Source of the DNA: Gonocerus acuteangulatus
Taxonomy: Eukaryota; Arthropoda; Insecta; Hemiptera; Coreidae
Reading direction: 5' to 3'
Length of the DNA: 64,000 nt
NCBI GenBank assembly: GCA_946811695.1
Contig: OX328123.1
Coordinates: forward strand, 122,910,429 to 122,974,428
Position numbers and translations under genes: made by a program. Every line of letters starts with the position of its first letter. Within the stretch, counting starts at the first letter, position 1. The notes below the pieces were generated by a model. That model was given only the letters and a program-made list of their open reading frames with translations, was not told the origin of the DNA and searched no databases. Below, in pieces: positions 21,438 through 32,265 of the stretch.

Positions 21438-21482
21438 CTTCATCTTCAATGCCAAGTGGCTCCTGTTTAATCCATATTGTTC
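21438..21482 (-). CDS. Short exon of host gene B with IKQEP motif
   Basis: On minus, ATTTCCAG acceptor and GAAG|GTAGTT donor enclose 45 bp reading WIKQEPLGIEDE. It ends with one base of a codon completed by the exon at 16372-16241. IKQE is a sumoylation-type motif. The exon is tiny and would be missed by an ORF scan; phase agreement with the next exon is the main support. Confidence 0.45.
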
Positions 21483-21950
21483 CTGGAAATAATCAATATC
21501 CCATTAAAAAATAGAAAATTCTACAAGAAATTGTTGAGGGTTTATTAGAGTGATTCAAGAATTACAAAAAGAAGAATTATTTATAACACTCTGCGACTAA
21601 TTCCTAAAATTTATAGTTTATTTATAGGTTTAAGAAACATTTTCACTTTGTATTCTTCTATTCACTGAGAAAGTACAAGAATAACATAGACAATAATCTT
21701 CACATTGTTTTTGTATTTTCTGCTATTAAAAACATAATTATTTAAATTAAACATTAGAAAAAAAAGCTATCTCTTGCCTTCTGATTCATATATTTTCGCC
21801 ATTTAGAGCCTCGCTGACATATGAAGAGTTTAAATGTTAAGCTCTTAGAAGCAAATTGAGTTGATAATAACATAACCTGCCATCTCAGTAGCAATTTTTA
21901 AGAGGATCAAGGAGCTTTAATGAAAGAGGTCAACTAATTATTTTTTATTT
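21483..21950. other. AT-rich intronic spacer
   Basis: No feature seen. Confidence 0.4.
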
Positions 21951-21951
21951 A

Positions 21952-23236
21952 GGTACTTACGTATTAGCGTCAAAGCAGGTTAAATAGGCGGGTCTCGTTC
22001 AGAGATCTGGATCATGGATAACGCATTTCGGTACTTACTTATTAGCGTCAAAGCAGGTTAAAGAGTCAGGTCTCAGAGAACTGGATCAAGGAGTCGAATA
22101 ACTTTTTGCCAATATGGCGACGGGATTATCAACGTTTTGGGTTAACTAGAGTTTTTTTGTAACCTTTAACGAGCGAAAAGGCGTAGCACTTATATTAATA
22201 GCATAATTGCCATGCGTTTCCGCTCGCTACGCTCGCTCAAGGTTATATCTAAACTCTAGTCAATCCAACTCGTTGATAATATAGATCAAGGATGGTTTTT
22301 CGCTGGATAATGGACTGATATTCAATTTAGCATCGCTTCGAAAGTCTCTTTTCATCCTTGCTATTCTGTTGTCGCCATATAAACTCTGCTAAACACGAAT
22401 CTAAATAATAAACAACAATTCCGTGGGTAAATAAAACACAAATGAATTGCATTATAAAGACAAAGGGAACAAGATGGTTACTATAAACACAATAGCCAAT
22501 GAACCTATGCTGCTCTGATAGTGATTGACCAATAGAAATGCGTTATCCACGATCCAGCTCTCTAAACGAGACCCGCCTCTTTAACCTGCTTTGACGCTAA
22601 TACGTAAGTACCCGCATTTCTATTGGTCAATCACTATCAGGGATATCATCTATTGTGTTTATAGTAGCCATCTTCTTCCCTTTGTCTTTTTAACGCAATT
22701 CATTTGTGCTTTATTTACCCACGCAATTGTTGTTTTTTTTTTTGTTACGCGACTTCAGTTTCTGTGCGAGATAGCGACATCAGAATAGCTAGGATGAAAG
22801 CTACTTTTTCGAAGCGATGCCAAATTGTTTATCAGTCCATTATCCAGCGAAAAACCATCCTTGATCTATATTATCAACGAGTTGGATTGACTAGAGCTTA
22901 GACATAATCTTGAGCGAGCGGAAACGCATAGCAATTATGCTATTAATATAAGTGCTACGCGTTTTCGCTAACTAAAGGTTATTTCATTATTTAAATGAAA
23001 TAACCTTTAGTTAGCGAAAACGCGTAGCACTTATATTAATAACTATTATTAATATAAGTGTATATAAATAACTAAAGGTTATATAAAACTCTAGTAAACC
23101 TAAATCGTTGATAATCCCGTCGCCATATTGGCGAAATCTGATTTGACTCCTTGATCCAGATCTCTTACACGGTGTAGATCCAGTTCTCTCAGACCCGTCT
23201 CTTTAACCTGCTTTGACGCTAATACGTAAGTACCTT
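21952..23236. mobile_element. Giant foldback element, about 1.28 kb
   Basis: The outer ends read GTACTTACGTATTAGCGTC in opposite orientation (21955 and 23231), and the same end block occurs twice more inside (near 22033 and 22575-22610). The arms 22135-22560 and 22613-22990 are nearly complementary: both contain TCCAACTCGTTGATAATATA, GCGTTTCCGCTCGCT and TTCTATTGGTCAATCACTAT. The centre is at about 22590, so most of the element can fold into one long hairpin. No protein-coding sequence. A diverged half-copy lies at 43180-43550. Confidence 0.8.
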
Positions 23237-23663
23237 TATTTATTATCAAGACTGTCATAACGTAGATGATTCGCATCTACTAATTATAAAGTTTATACGC
23301 ATTTTTTTTTTCAATGTAGTTGACCTGTCATTTTCATACAGAATGTATCAGAAATAAAGAGTCACGTGTTAATGGCGTATTTATTTTAATTTAGTTCTTA
23401 GTTGTTCTTATGCCTTGTCCCTCTTAACCATTTGTTTAAAGATACTGTTGTGTATTGCTACCATTGAGCTCGTAGGGAGTGGAGCGAGGATTATCGAAAT
23501 GGGTGGAAATGCATTGAGTTAATAGGGACTATATACAAACTCAATGTGGAAATGGTTGAAGCCTAAAGTCGGCCATTTTAGTGTGACCAGTGACGCGCGA
23601 AAATTTGAATTTCTGAATATAATTGTAAACAAATAATGAACTTAAACGAATATGAATGAATAA

Positions 23664-23666
<3 letters not shown>
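23237..23666. other. Spacer, no gene seen
   Basis: AT-rich sequence ending at a (TA)n array. Confidence 0.4.

Positions 23667-23723
<57 letters not shown>
23667..23723. repeat. (TA)n microsatellite at LINE 5' junction
   Basis: About 28 TA units; the LINE frame starts directly after. Confidence 0.95.
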
Positions 23724-23727
<4 letters not shown>

Positions 23728-24727
23728 ACTGTACGATCAATCAAGCAGAACAATTAGGAATACTAAAGGCACTAGACTTTATCAACACACAAGTAGAGAC
23801 AAATTCAACAGTTCAAATATGCACAGACAGTAAATCTTCACTATACAAATTGACCAATAGAAAAATACACGAACCAATAATTGAACAAATAAGACACAAA
23901 CTACTTCAGACACAAATGAAACACATAACTACACACTTTAAATGGGTCAAAGCACACGACGCACTTGAAGGAAACGAGATAGCCGACAGACTCGCTAAAT
24001 CAGCGTCCAAAGACAATAATATACCAATAACATACAACAAAATATCTAAGACACACATGAAACACATTCTATCACGTAAAACGATAGAGCGCTGGCAAAC
24101 ACAATGGGGAAACTCTACAAAAGGACGTACACTCTTTTCATTTATACCTGACATACATAGCCACTTAGTGCGAAAACATACATGTTGTGACTTCTACACG
24201 ACACAATTACTAACTGGACACGGATCTTTAAACACATACTTACACAAGCTAAAGATAACTAACAGCTCGGCATGCCCTTGCGACAACACAACACCACAAA
24301 CAACACAGCACCTTATATACAAATGTAAGTTACTCATAGAAGAGAGAAAAACAATTCAAAAGAATATAAAAAACTGGCCCATTACAGAAAAAGAGCTGTT
24401 TAATAAACACTATTCAAGCTTCAGAGATTTTTGTAAGAGAGCATGCCTTACTCTAAAGACGATCGATCCCTCTAAAGACAATTGAAATAATAAAAAATGT
24501 AAGCAAACAAATTATGTAAATATATAAAATTATATTTATTTTATGTATATTTATTTTCTAATTATTTAAATTTAGTTATTAATTATTTAATGTTAAATCA
24601 TTAATGTAATATATCTAAGAACATTTGATGACAAAATTTTATAAAATACATGTGATATACATTATGTATTGGAACGTGTAGCACAAAATAAACGGCGTCT
24701 TTGCAGGGTTACTGCAGAGAGGAAACT

Positions 24728-24730
<3 letters not shown>
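23724..24730 (+). pseudogene. R1/I-group LINE 3' fragment: RNase H and zinc tail
   Basis: 5'-truncated element. It starts inside RNase H (QAEQLGILKALDF, then CTDSKSSLYKL) and continues to TGA at about 24485 with the fourth RNase H region (HFKWVKAHDALEGNEIADRL). A C-terminal zinc-knuckle-like motif follows: CPCDN ... TTQHLIYKC. The frame is intact from 23732 to its stop. The 3' UTR runs to GGAAACTAATAA and passes directly into a (TA)n array. Both borders are (TA)n, indicating insertion into the microsatellite. Confidence 0.8.

Positions 24731-24770
<40 letters not shown>
24731..24770. repeat. (TA)n array at LINE 3' end
   Basis: Follows the LINE 3' terminus directly. Confidence 0.95.
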
Positions 24771-24774
<4 letters not shown>

Positions 24775-24775
<1 letters not shown>

Positions 24776-24912
24776 TTTAACTAAAACTAATAATATGTTT
24801 TAAAAAATCAAAATATGTTAATATACAAATGCAAGTGATATGCTGTTTGTTGCATGAGACTTGCAGACAAAAATAAACTCCCTTCTTGCAGGGTTACTGT
24901 AAGGAGGAAACA

Positions 24913-24915
<3 letters not shown>
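24775..24915 (+). mobile_element. Second LINE 3' end, related to the first
   Basis: The last 70 bp (CTTGCAGGGTTACTGTAAGG, then GGAAACAAATAA) align to the 3' terminus at 24690-24730 and again run straight into (TA)n. A heavily 5'-truncated insertion of the same or a sister family. Confidence 0.65.

Positions 24916-24976
<61 letters not shown>
24916..24976. repeat. (TA)n array shared by two opposing LINE 3' ends
   Basis: Bounded on the left by a plus-strand LINE 3' end and on the right by the 3' end of the minus-strand LINE. Confidence 0.95.
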
Positions 24977-24980
<4 letters not shown>

Positions 24981-24984
24981 TTAT

Positions 24985-27256
24985 TTATAGTAGTAGTAGT
25001 ATCGTTTTTTGAGGACGATCAACTCTTCCTTGAGTCTTTACGCCCCAGTATTGTTTATTTACATATTTACACAACGTATTCCTACATTTGCATATTTACA
25101 TTTATTTACAACTGTTTTTGCTTTTATTTTATTTTCCTCCCGTGCCAGTTCACCAGTGAGTCATATTATTACTTTAATTATATTTGTTGAAAGAGCCCCA
25201 CTTCTTTTAGGACTTTTATTAATTTGTTATCCATGTCCCTTGAGTCACCAAGTGAGCATGAAAGAGTCCTTGGCAGGTTATGTTTATTAAAATTTGTTCT
25301 GTACTTTGGGCATTCTTCTATAATGTGGTGGACAGTGAGAACTCCCCCGCAGCAGGTTGGTGCAGGGTCCTTGGTGATGATGTATGCATGGGTGAGCAAC
25401 GTGTGACCTATTCTCATTCTTGTAAGGACAACTTCCTCTCTCCTATTTACCCGGCATGAACTCTCCCATACTTTTGTTGTATTTTTTATGCATCTCAGTT
25501 TGTTTGTGAGAGGTTGTGAGACCCAGCCATTTTCCCATTCTTTCTTTACTTTCTGCTTCAACCAGGACTTAAGGTCATCACTTTCAAATAGTGGTAGTGT
25601 TGGGTGTGCATTTGTGCCGCCTCTTTTGCTGCTTTGTCTGCCTTTTCGTTGTTCTCAATGCCTACGTGAGATGGCGTCCATAAAAATTTGATGGATTTTT
25701 TTTTGTTCCCCTATGATCCTGAGGTAGTGCTTTATTTTATTTAGTACTATCCCTTCTTTGGTTGTACGGTATATGCTATTGATGGAAGAGAGAGAGTCTG
25801 TGCAAATTATGAAGTTGGTTTCTGTAGATTCTATTGCTTTATAGATTGCAGTGGCTATTGCTTGTAATTCTGCTGTATAGGCTGAGGATTGGAGCTTCTG
25901 TTTAATTATCTGGTCGTGATGTACTATTGCGCATCCAATCATGTCTTCTTTCTTTGAGCCATCTGTGTAGATCAGGATGCTATCTGGGTGTTTGAGACAG
26001 ATTTTTTTAAATTCATTTTGTTTGATAACAGGTATGTCTTTATTGTACTTCCTGAGGGTAAGGTCAATTTTAATTTTTGATGTGCTCCATGGTTCTGTTG
26101 CATATTCATGGCCTTCGTTCTTTAAATTTCGGATATTATTTATGAAATTTGTTTGCCTGATCCCCAAAGGAGCTGGGTGACGTGGTTTCTCTGCATAAAG
26201 CCTTGTATGTAGGGGGTTCATAACAAATTTGTAAGCTGGGTTTGAGGGTTGGTTGTTTAATCTCCCGAGATAGGTACTGACAAGTTCCCGTCGTCGAAAG
26301 ATGAGTGGCAGCACTCCTGACTCTGCACATATACTAATAACTGGACTGGTTCTGAAGGCCCCTGTTGCGATGCGGAGTCCCGTGAGGAGAACTGTATCTA
26401 TATTGAGGAGAAGGGATGATTTTGCAGACGAATATACGATACTGCCTTAGTCTAGTTTGGACTCGACCACGCTTTTATACAACATTATCATGGACTTCCT
26501 ATCTGCACCCCATGTTGCCCTGGTTAGCACTTTCATTATATTCATCCGCTTCAGGCAGTCCTCCTTCAACTGTTTGATGTGTGTTCTCCATGTCAACTTC
26601 TTATCAATGGTTAGTCCCAAAAACCTTGCATCATCATGAAACGATAATTGTGAGTTATTTAAAAGCAGTACTGGGTTGTGGCTTGAATTCCTCTTTCTTG
26701 AAAACAGTACACACTTACTCTTCTCAGTTGAAAATTTTATGGAGTTATCCTCTGCCCAGGCTTGCAGTTTATTCAATACTCTTTGTATAAATTGTCCGGC
26801 CCATTCTATGTTATGGAATTTCAGAAATATATTTATGTCATCCACAAATATAAATGCTCTCATTGGTCTGGGTATTACTTGTGATACAGAATTGATGGCA
26901 ACGTCAAAGAGGATGCAGCTCAAAACACTTCCCTGGGGAATTCCTGCTTGTGTTGATTTTCTGCTCGAATGTGATCCCCCAACTGTCACTATGATGTGTC
27001 TGCGAGCAAGAAATTTTTTAATAAAGTTCGGGAGGTGGCCTCTGAATCCCCAGAGGTGGAGTTGCTTTCAGATATTACTTCTTTTAATCGTATCGTAAGC
27101 TTTTTCGACATCAAAAAACATTCCTATGGATTCTTTCCCCTCCATGAAGGCATTCAATATCTCAGCTTCAAGGCTGACTAGATGATCCAACGTGGATCGC
27201 CCTTTACGAAAGCCGCACTGTGCTGGAGTGAGCAGTTTGGATTTTCTATGACCCAC
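24985..27256 (-). pseudogene. I-group LINE ORF2 3' part: RT, RNase H, zinc tail
   Basis: Reading on minus: RT segments CGFRKGRSTLDHLVSLEAE (about 27230) and IPQGSVLSCILFDVAIN. The RT active site is FVDD at 26848-26837. RNase H follows (YTDGSK near 25960, YTAELQAI, CTDSLSSI), then a C-terminal RREEVVLTRMRIGHT region with a Cys-Cys ... HHIIEECP zinc motif, ending at TAA about 25178. Frames break at about 27070, 26440 and 25600, so it is dead. The 3' UTR ends in ACTACTACTATAAATAAATA and abuts (TA)n at 24976. Domain order EN-RT-RNaseH-zinc places it in the I superfamily. Confidence 0.88.
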
Positions 27257-28827
27257 GAAAGTCTTCTGCTTACAACTTTTTCCATGAGTTTACATATGCA
27301 GCTAGTCAGTGAGATAGGCCTATAGCTGTGGATAGAAAGTTTATCTTTTCCTGATTTAATTATAGGAATGATAATGGATTCTCGCCACGATTCGGGGAAT
27401 TCAGATCCAGTCCATATTTCATTAAATATTGTCTTGAGAGCTTCTATAGTTTCTGGTGCGGCGTTTTTGAGCATGAGGTTGTGAATGTCATCTGGACCAG
27501 GAGTGGATTCTTTTAGTTCATGAGTGGCGTTCATAATTTCTTGATAGGTGATGGGGCGATAGTAGTCTACACCTTCTTCTTGTGCTCCTTCATCGAAGTT
27601 TATTTGATGACAATACAGTTCATCATTATTGGAATCTGGTCTGTTTGATATTGCAGCAAAGTGCTCTACAAACGCTTCTGAAATTTGTTGAGGGTCTGAT
27701 GTTATTATTCCTTTTATATTGAGAATAGGATTTTCTACTGTTTTGGTGCCTGCTATACTATTGATCTTTTTCCAGATGGTTCTGATCGGGGCGTTAACGT
27801 TGATTGTTTCAAGGTACATCCGCCACGATTCGTCCCCTTTTTTCTTGACTAGCCGCCTTAATTTTGATTTTGCTTCCTTATATTTTATTAAATTTTCATG
27901 GGAACAGTCATTTTGAAATTTTCTGAGCGCTCGGTTCCTTAAGTTCTTGAGAACTCTGCATTCTTGGTCATACCAACATGCAAAGTTTTTCTTGGGCTGG
28001 CCAGAAGTCCTGGGTATTGTTTGGGAGCCTGCATTATATAATATACTCCTGATGTGCTCTATTTTGGATTCCAATCCCTGTGGAAGGTCGGCCGAATTTA
28101 TTAATGATAGCATTTTGTACGTGGTCCAGTCTGCCCTATCTACTATCCATTTAGGATACCTGTTAAAGCTAGGTAGCTCTAAGTTCGTTGATAGTTTGAT
28201 TGGAAAATGGTCACTGCCATATTGTTCGGGGCATGTGTCCCAGAAATAATGAAATATATTGGCTGAGCAGAAAGTGAGGTCAAGTGCTGACGGCGTTCCA
28301 TATGCTGGGCTTATGTACGTGGTTTTACCATTATTCATCAGCACACAGTCGGAGGAATCTATAATCCTCCTAATAATATTTCCTCTGGTATTGGACGGCG
28401 CTGGGGACCAAGAATGGTGAGAACCATTTAAATCTCCTGTAACTATGAATGGCTGTGGCAGGTTATTAATAAGTGTTAGAATATGTGCCTCTTGTATGGG
28501 CCCAGTAGGTGGCAGATATATGTTGAGGATGGTGATAGGCATAGTGGGGAGGTCTACCCTAACAGCGAGGGCTTGAAGTTGAGTAGGAACTGCTAGAATC
28601 TCCGAGTGATAGTCACTACTGACACATGTCATCACTCCTCCTGAAGCTTGTAGGCCATCTTCCTTGTCTTTCCTATAGCAGATAAATTTCCTGAGGTTGA
28701 ATTTCATGTTGCTACGGAGGTGAGTTTCCTGAAGACACAATATTACTGGATTATGGTCATTCAATAGTAGTTTTAGTTCCTCGTATTGGGTCCTTAATCC
28801 ATTACAGTTCCATGATATAATTGTCAT
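27178..28827 (-). pseudogene. I-group LINE ORF2 5' part: endonuclease and RT start
   Basis: A 549-codon frame starting at ATG 28827 (SWNCNGL). It has an exonuclease-endonuclease-phosphatase fold: LCLQETHL with the catalytic Glu, VTGDLNGSHHSW with Asp/Asn, ALDLTFCS and GSDHFPI with the final Asp-His pair. After a linker come the RT N-terminal motifs (STPGPDDIHNLMLKNAAP, SYRPISLTSCICKLMEKVV). It ends at a frameshift at about 27240, after which RT continues in another frame. This is the longest intact open frame in the window. Confidence 0.9.
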
Positions 28828-28985
28828 AGTTGTAATAAATATTTTGGTTGAAAAATCAACCCGGTAGCGCTAATGTACTTTAAGATGTTATGAGCTTTGC
28901 GAGGTATATTTTTTTCATTATTTAAAGTAGTTCCTTTTGGCGGGAGCTCCATAAAAAAAAAAAAAATAAATAAATTAAAAATAAA

Positions 28986-28988
<3 letters not shown>

Positions 28989-29020
<32 letters not shown>
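28989..29020. repeat. (TA)n insertion between LINE ORF1 and ORF2
   Basis: A TA array with A-rich flanks separates the ORF1 stop from the ORF2 start. Confidence 0.9.
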
Positions 29021-29027
<7 letters not shown>

Positions 29028-29560
29028 GCGATTTCTGGTTCATCGCTGCTTGTTTCGTCCTCAGTTGCCATATATTCAACGTGTGCGTGGCTGGATTCTG
29101 TTTGGTCATTAGATTTTCTTCTATTTCGACGAAAGCGTGAATCTTGCTTCCAGTCATTTTCATTTTTGAACGATGTCTCCTCAGACGCTGGGGCAGGCAG
29201 AGCAGAAGGAGACGGAGTTCTAATCTTATCTCTAGGAGCAAGGAGGGAGTCCTTGTCATAGAGGGGGGGATGAGGAGAGGAAGGGAGGTTTAGGAGGGGC
29301 GGGTGGAGGGGTTCTCCTTGGGATAGGGGTGCGGGGTAGGAGAGGGGTAGGGGGTGGTGGAGGGGTAGCCTGAGTCTGCGCAGGATTATCAGAATTATTA
29401 TCGGCATTAGTGATAGCGTTATCTAATGAAGCAGTGTAGATAGTGTCTGTTTGACACGCTATTTCTTTTTTTTTGAGTTTTTTAATAAATTTCCAGCATT
29501 TCCTACTATGTTCGCAAAAGATCGGCTAAATGTTGGGGCTTCTTTTTCTTTGTAAATCTT
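29021..29560 (-). pseudogene. LINE ORF1 (gag-like) C-terminal part
   Basis: Upstream of ORF2 on minus. A SFANIVGNAGN-like segment near 29520 and an acidic/Gln stretch are followed by a long Pro-rich region (29400-29240) and a charged Ser/Glu C-terminus ending at 29021. It is readable only by changing frame at about 29270-29400. I-group ORF1 proteins are nucleic-acid-binding gag analogues, usually with CCHC knuckles; none is visible here, so the N-terminal and middle parts are lost. Confidence 0.55.
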
Positions 29561-29633
29561 TTTTGCAGTGTGATAAGGAACTTTTTCTGTAAATTAAATC
29601 TCTTTTATTTTCCTTTTTTCAAGAAATCTTGGA

Positions 29634-30411
29634 GGGTCTTTTTGCGAAGACCACATCCAGTTACTTTTGAACTAGCAGTAGTGATTTATAACAGTTACTC
29701 GTACTCGCTGATAAGCTTACTGATTAGCTTATAGGTTCTTTGCTGGTTATCTACTACTTCTTGACTCGTTATCTACGGTTATAATTCATATTAGATAATG
29801 GAAAGCAATATTTATTAATAAAAAGGTTAATATGATCAAAATCAATTCTCTCAACTATGAAATAAGTTATTAAGCATTAAAGTTGACTGTTTTGCAGGTT
29901 ATGAAGGATAACAAACAAGTTATTTGTGAACAAACATATTTTACTAGTTTTCTCTCTCTTTTTTGGATATTTTACATTTATTAGGTATTACATGCTATGC
30001 GTTTCCGCTCGCTACGCTACGCTCCGCTCGCTCAAGAAGATATCAAAACCCTAGTCAATCCAACTCGCAATTAATAGAATTACATAAATTTTACCGACTC
30101 TAGTCTATCCAACTCGCTAAAATTAATAGGATTCCATTAATTTTTCCGAGTAAGAAACCAATCCCTTTTTCTTTGTCAGGAACATCGCGAACTAATTGTA
30201 AAAGACTCATTTTTCTCACTAACATAAACAGAGCTTTTTCATACACAAAAGCTAATTCACTGTTGAAGGTTACTTTACTCCCAGCAAGAACCAAAGCAAT
30301 TGGTCATCGGAATCCTCCAATAGGAAGGCAAAGGAGTTATGCGCATGCGCTGAATCACTGATACAATCACTACTGCTACTTCAAAAGTAACTGGATGTGG
30401 TCTTCGCAAAA
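29634..30411. mobile_element. Foldback element with GGGTCTTTTTGCG ends
   Basis: The left end GGGTCTTTTTGCGAAGACCA continues through AGTTACTTTTGAA to ACTACT-type words (29634-29685). The right end at 30365-30411 is its near-perfect complement. The interior includes a copy of the GCGTTTCCGCTCGCT module (30000-30060) and sequences related to the element at 61152-62520. No coding sequence. About 780 bp. Confidence 0.65.
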
Positions 30412-30782
30412 AGACCCGACGTCTAATTTAAATTTACCATCAATTATTTAAATTCACCATCAGTTATTGTTAATAATGAAACATTCTTCAGTTTTTTCGT
30501 TTCGCTGTTGAAAGGTATTATGTAATAGAAATCGCTTAATAATTAGCTAATGCCTTTATAATTCGCGCACTCTGATAATTGAGATATAGTCAGATACGTT
30601 TGATTAATAGTAATAATGAAGTTGCACGAATTTATAGCAATTATTCATAGTAGAGAAGAAGTATTAATTTTTTTAATGAGGTGGAGATAGTTATCCGTCG
30701 AGGTGATAAGCTATCAGGGAATAGTTGGGATTCGGCTAAGAAAACATCAATACGCTTTTTGAAAAAGTCTGTATTAAAGGAC
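30412..30782. other. Repeat fragment related to 61385-61560
   Basis: GCTAATGCCTTTATAATT and neighbouring blocks match the left half of the 61-62.5 kb element. No gene. Confidence 0.4.
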
Positions 30783-30813
30783 GTTTCGGCTACTCTTTGG
30801 TAGCCTTCGTCAG
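30783..30813 (-). ncRNA. Hammerhead-ribozyme-like core
   Basis: On minus, CTGACGA (30813-30807), a hairpin GGCTAC ... GTAGCC, then GAAAC (30787-30783) followed by GTC. This matches the hammerhead consensus CUGANGA - stem II - GAAA. Stem I pairing is poor here, so activity is doubtful. It lies just upstream of the RTE-like LINE but on the other strand, probably a Penelope-like 3' end relic. Confidence 0.4.
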
Positions 30814-30827
30814 CAATGAAGTGCCGG

Positions 30828-31161
30828 GGGGGGGGGGGGGGGGCAGAAAAAGACCAAAGTTAACAATTAAGTGATCGCCTGCCGATGGTTGGTACTAGCC
30901 AGAGACCCCTTCTCTGGGTATTAGTGGAATCTCCCAATGATGGCCAGTCCCCTAGGGTGAGGAAGCGAAGGTACCAACAAGGGTCGTCAGGTGGCGCCCA
31001 GTGTCGCAGGCGGGAAACGCATTTTAGGTGGCTCGGACCGATTGCGTAGGCTAGAGCCTGACAACTCGCCATGAGCCTCGTCAGGAGGCTCTGAGGAGGC
31101 AGACCCTCCAACTGACTCGGGGCAGTAGGCCAATAACCTGCTCCTCCTAAATCTCCTCATC
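30828..31161 (+). mobile_element. 5' region of the RTE-like LINE
   Basis: After a run of about 15 G (30828-30842), GC-richer sequence leads to the first LINE ATG at 31162. Taken as the 5' UTR; the exact 5' border is uncertain. Confidence 0.5.
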
Positions 31162-32265
31162 ATGAAACCTCAAAGAAATAAAGCCGGATTGATTATTGGT
31201 AACAGACAAAGGAACCGCCATAAGGACATATACATTGGACACTGGAATGTTTTATCATTATACCGACCCGGAGGTCTACAATGCCTCCTGAAAATAATAG
31301 ACAACTATAGACTTGACATCACTGCACTACAAGAAGTAAGATGGACCGGCACGGGAATCCTCGATAAGCGCTACCATACAGTCTATTACAGCTGCCATCA
31401 TAACAGACATTCCTTGGGTACTGGATTTATAGTGAGACATCGGATGAGAGAAAATGTAATTGATTTTTTCCCAAGAAGTCCAAGGCTGTGCCGTTTAAGA
31501 GTCAAGGGCAAATTCTTCAATTACAGCTTCCTGTGTTGTCATCCTCCAACAGAAGACGCTGCAGATAATGAAAAGGAAGAGTTCTACGAGATTTTGGAAA
31601 GGGAAATTGATTTGTGCTCAAGAAATGATGTGAAAATCCTACTGGGAGATTTTAATGCGAAGATTGGGCAGGAGGACATTTACCGTCCCACTATTGGGAA
31701 GTATAGCCTGCATTTGGAATGCAATGACAACGGTAGGAGACTGGTGAACTTTGCGGCTTCACGGAGTTTGGCGGTTGGGTCTACCTTCTTCCCAAGGAAG
31801 GATATCCATAAGGCAACTTGGAGATCTCCAGATGGCCGTACATTCAATCCAATCGACCACCTCTTGATCTCGTCTCGGCATAGATCGAATCTGCTCAGCT
31901 GTAAAACTTTTCGAGGAGCTAACATGGATTCGGACCACTTCCTGGTAGTATCTAGGGTTAGGGCAAGGATCTCAAATAGTGGCCAGGAAAGAAGGGAGGG
32001 GCTCCCGAAAATTAACACAAGCAAACTCAAGGATCCAGAGATGTGCTCGAGATTCCATGAAGAGGTAACACGACAATTGCAGTGTGAGATGAGCACACTA
32101 GATGCTTCTCCTGACCTTGATCAAGTGTGGACGGCCATTAAAACTGGTGTTAGGAAGGCTGCAGAGAAGACGCTGGGAGTGAGGGGCGAGATGCCAGGGA
32201 GGGCTGGTTTGACCTGGAGTGTCTTGAAGTCACGGTTGCGAAAAATAGAGCATACAGGAATATGA
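31162..32265 (+). pseudogene. RTE-like LINE: endonuclease domain
   Basis: A 367-codon frame from ATG 31162. Endonuclease motifs in order: HWNVLSLYRPGG, ALQEVRWTG (catalytic Glu), LLGDFNAKIG (Asp and Asn), FNPIDHLL, and the terminal MDSDHFLVVS (Asp/His; 31924-31953). The domain cleaves target DNA to prime reverse transcription. The frame ends TGA at 32263-32265, overlapping the ATG (32262) of the RT frame as ATGA. In this LINE group both domains normally lie on one polyprotein, so I read the break as a single-base frameshift. Confidence 0.85.
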
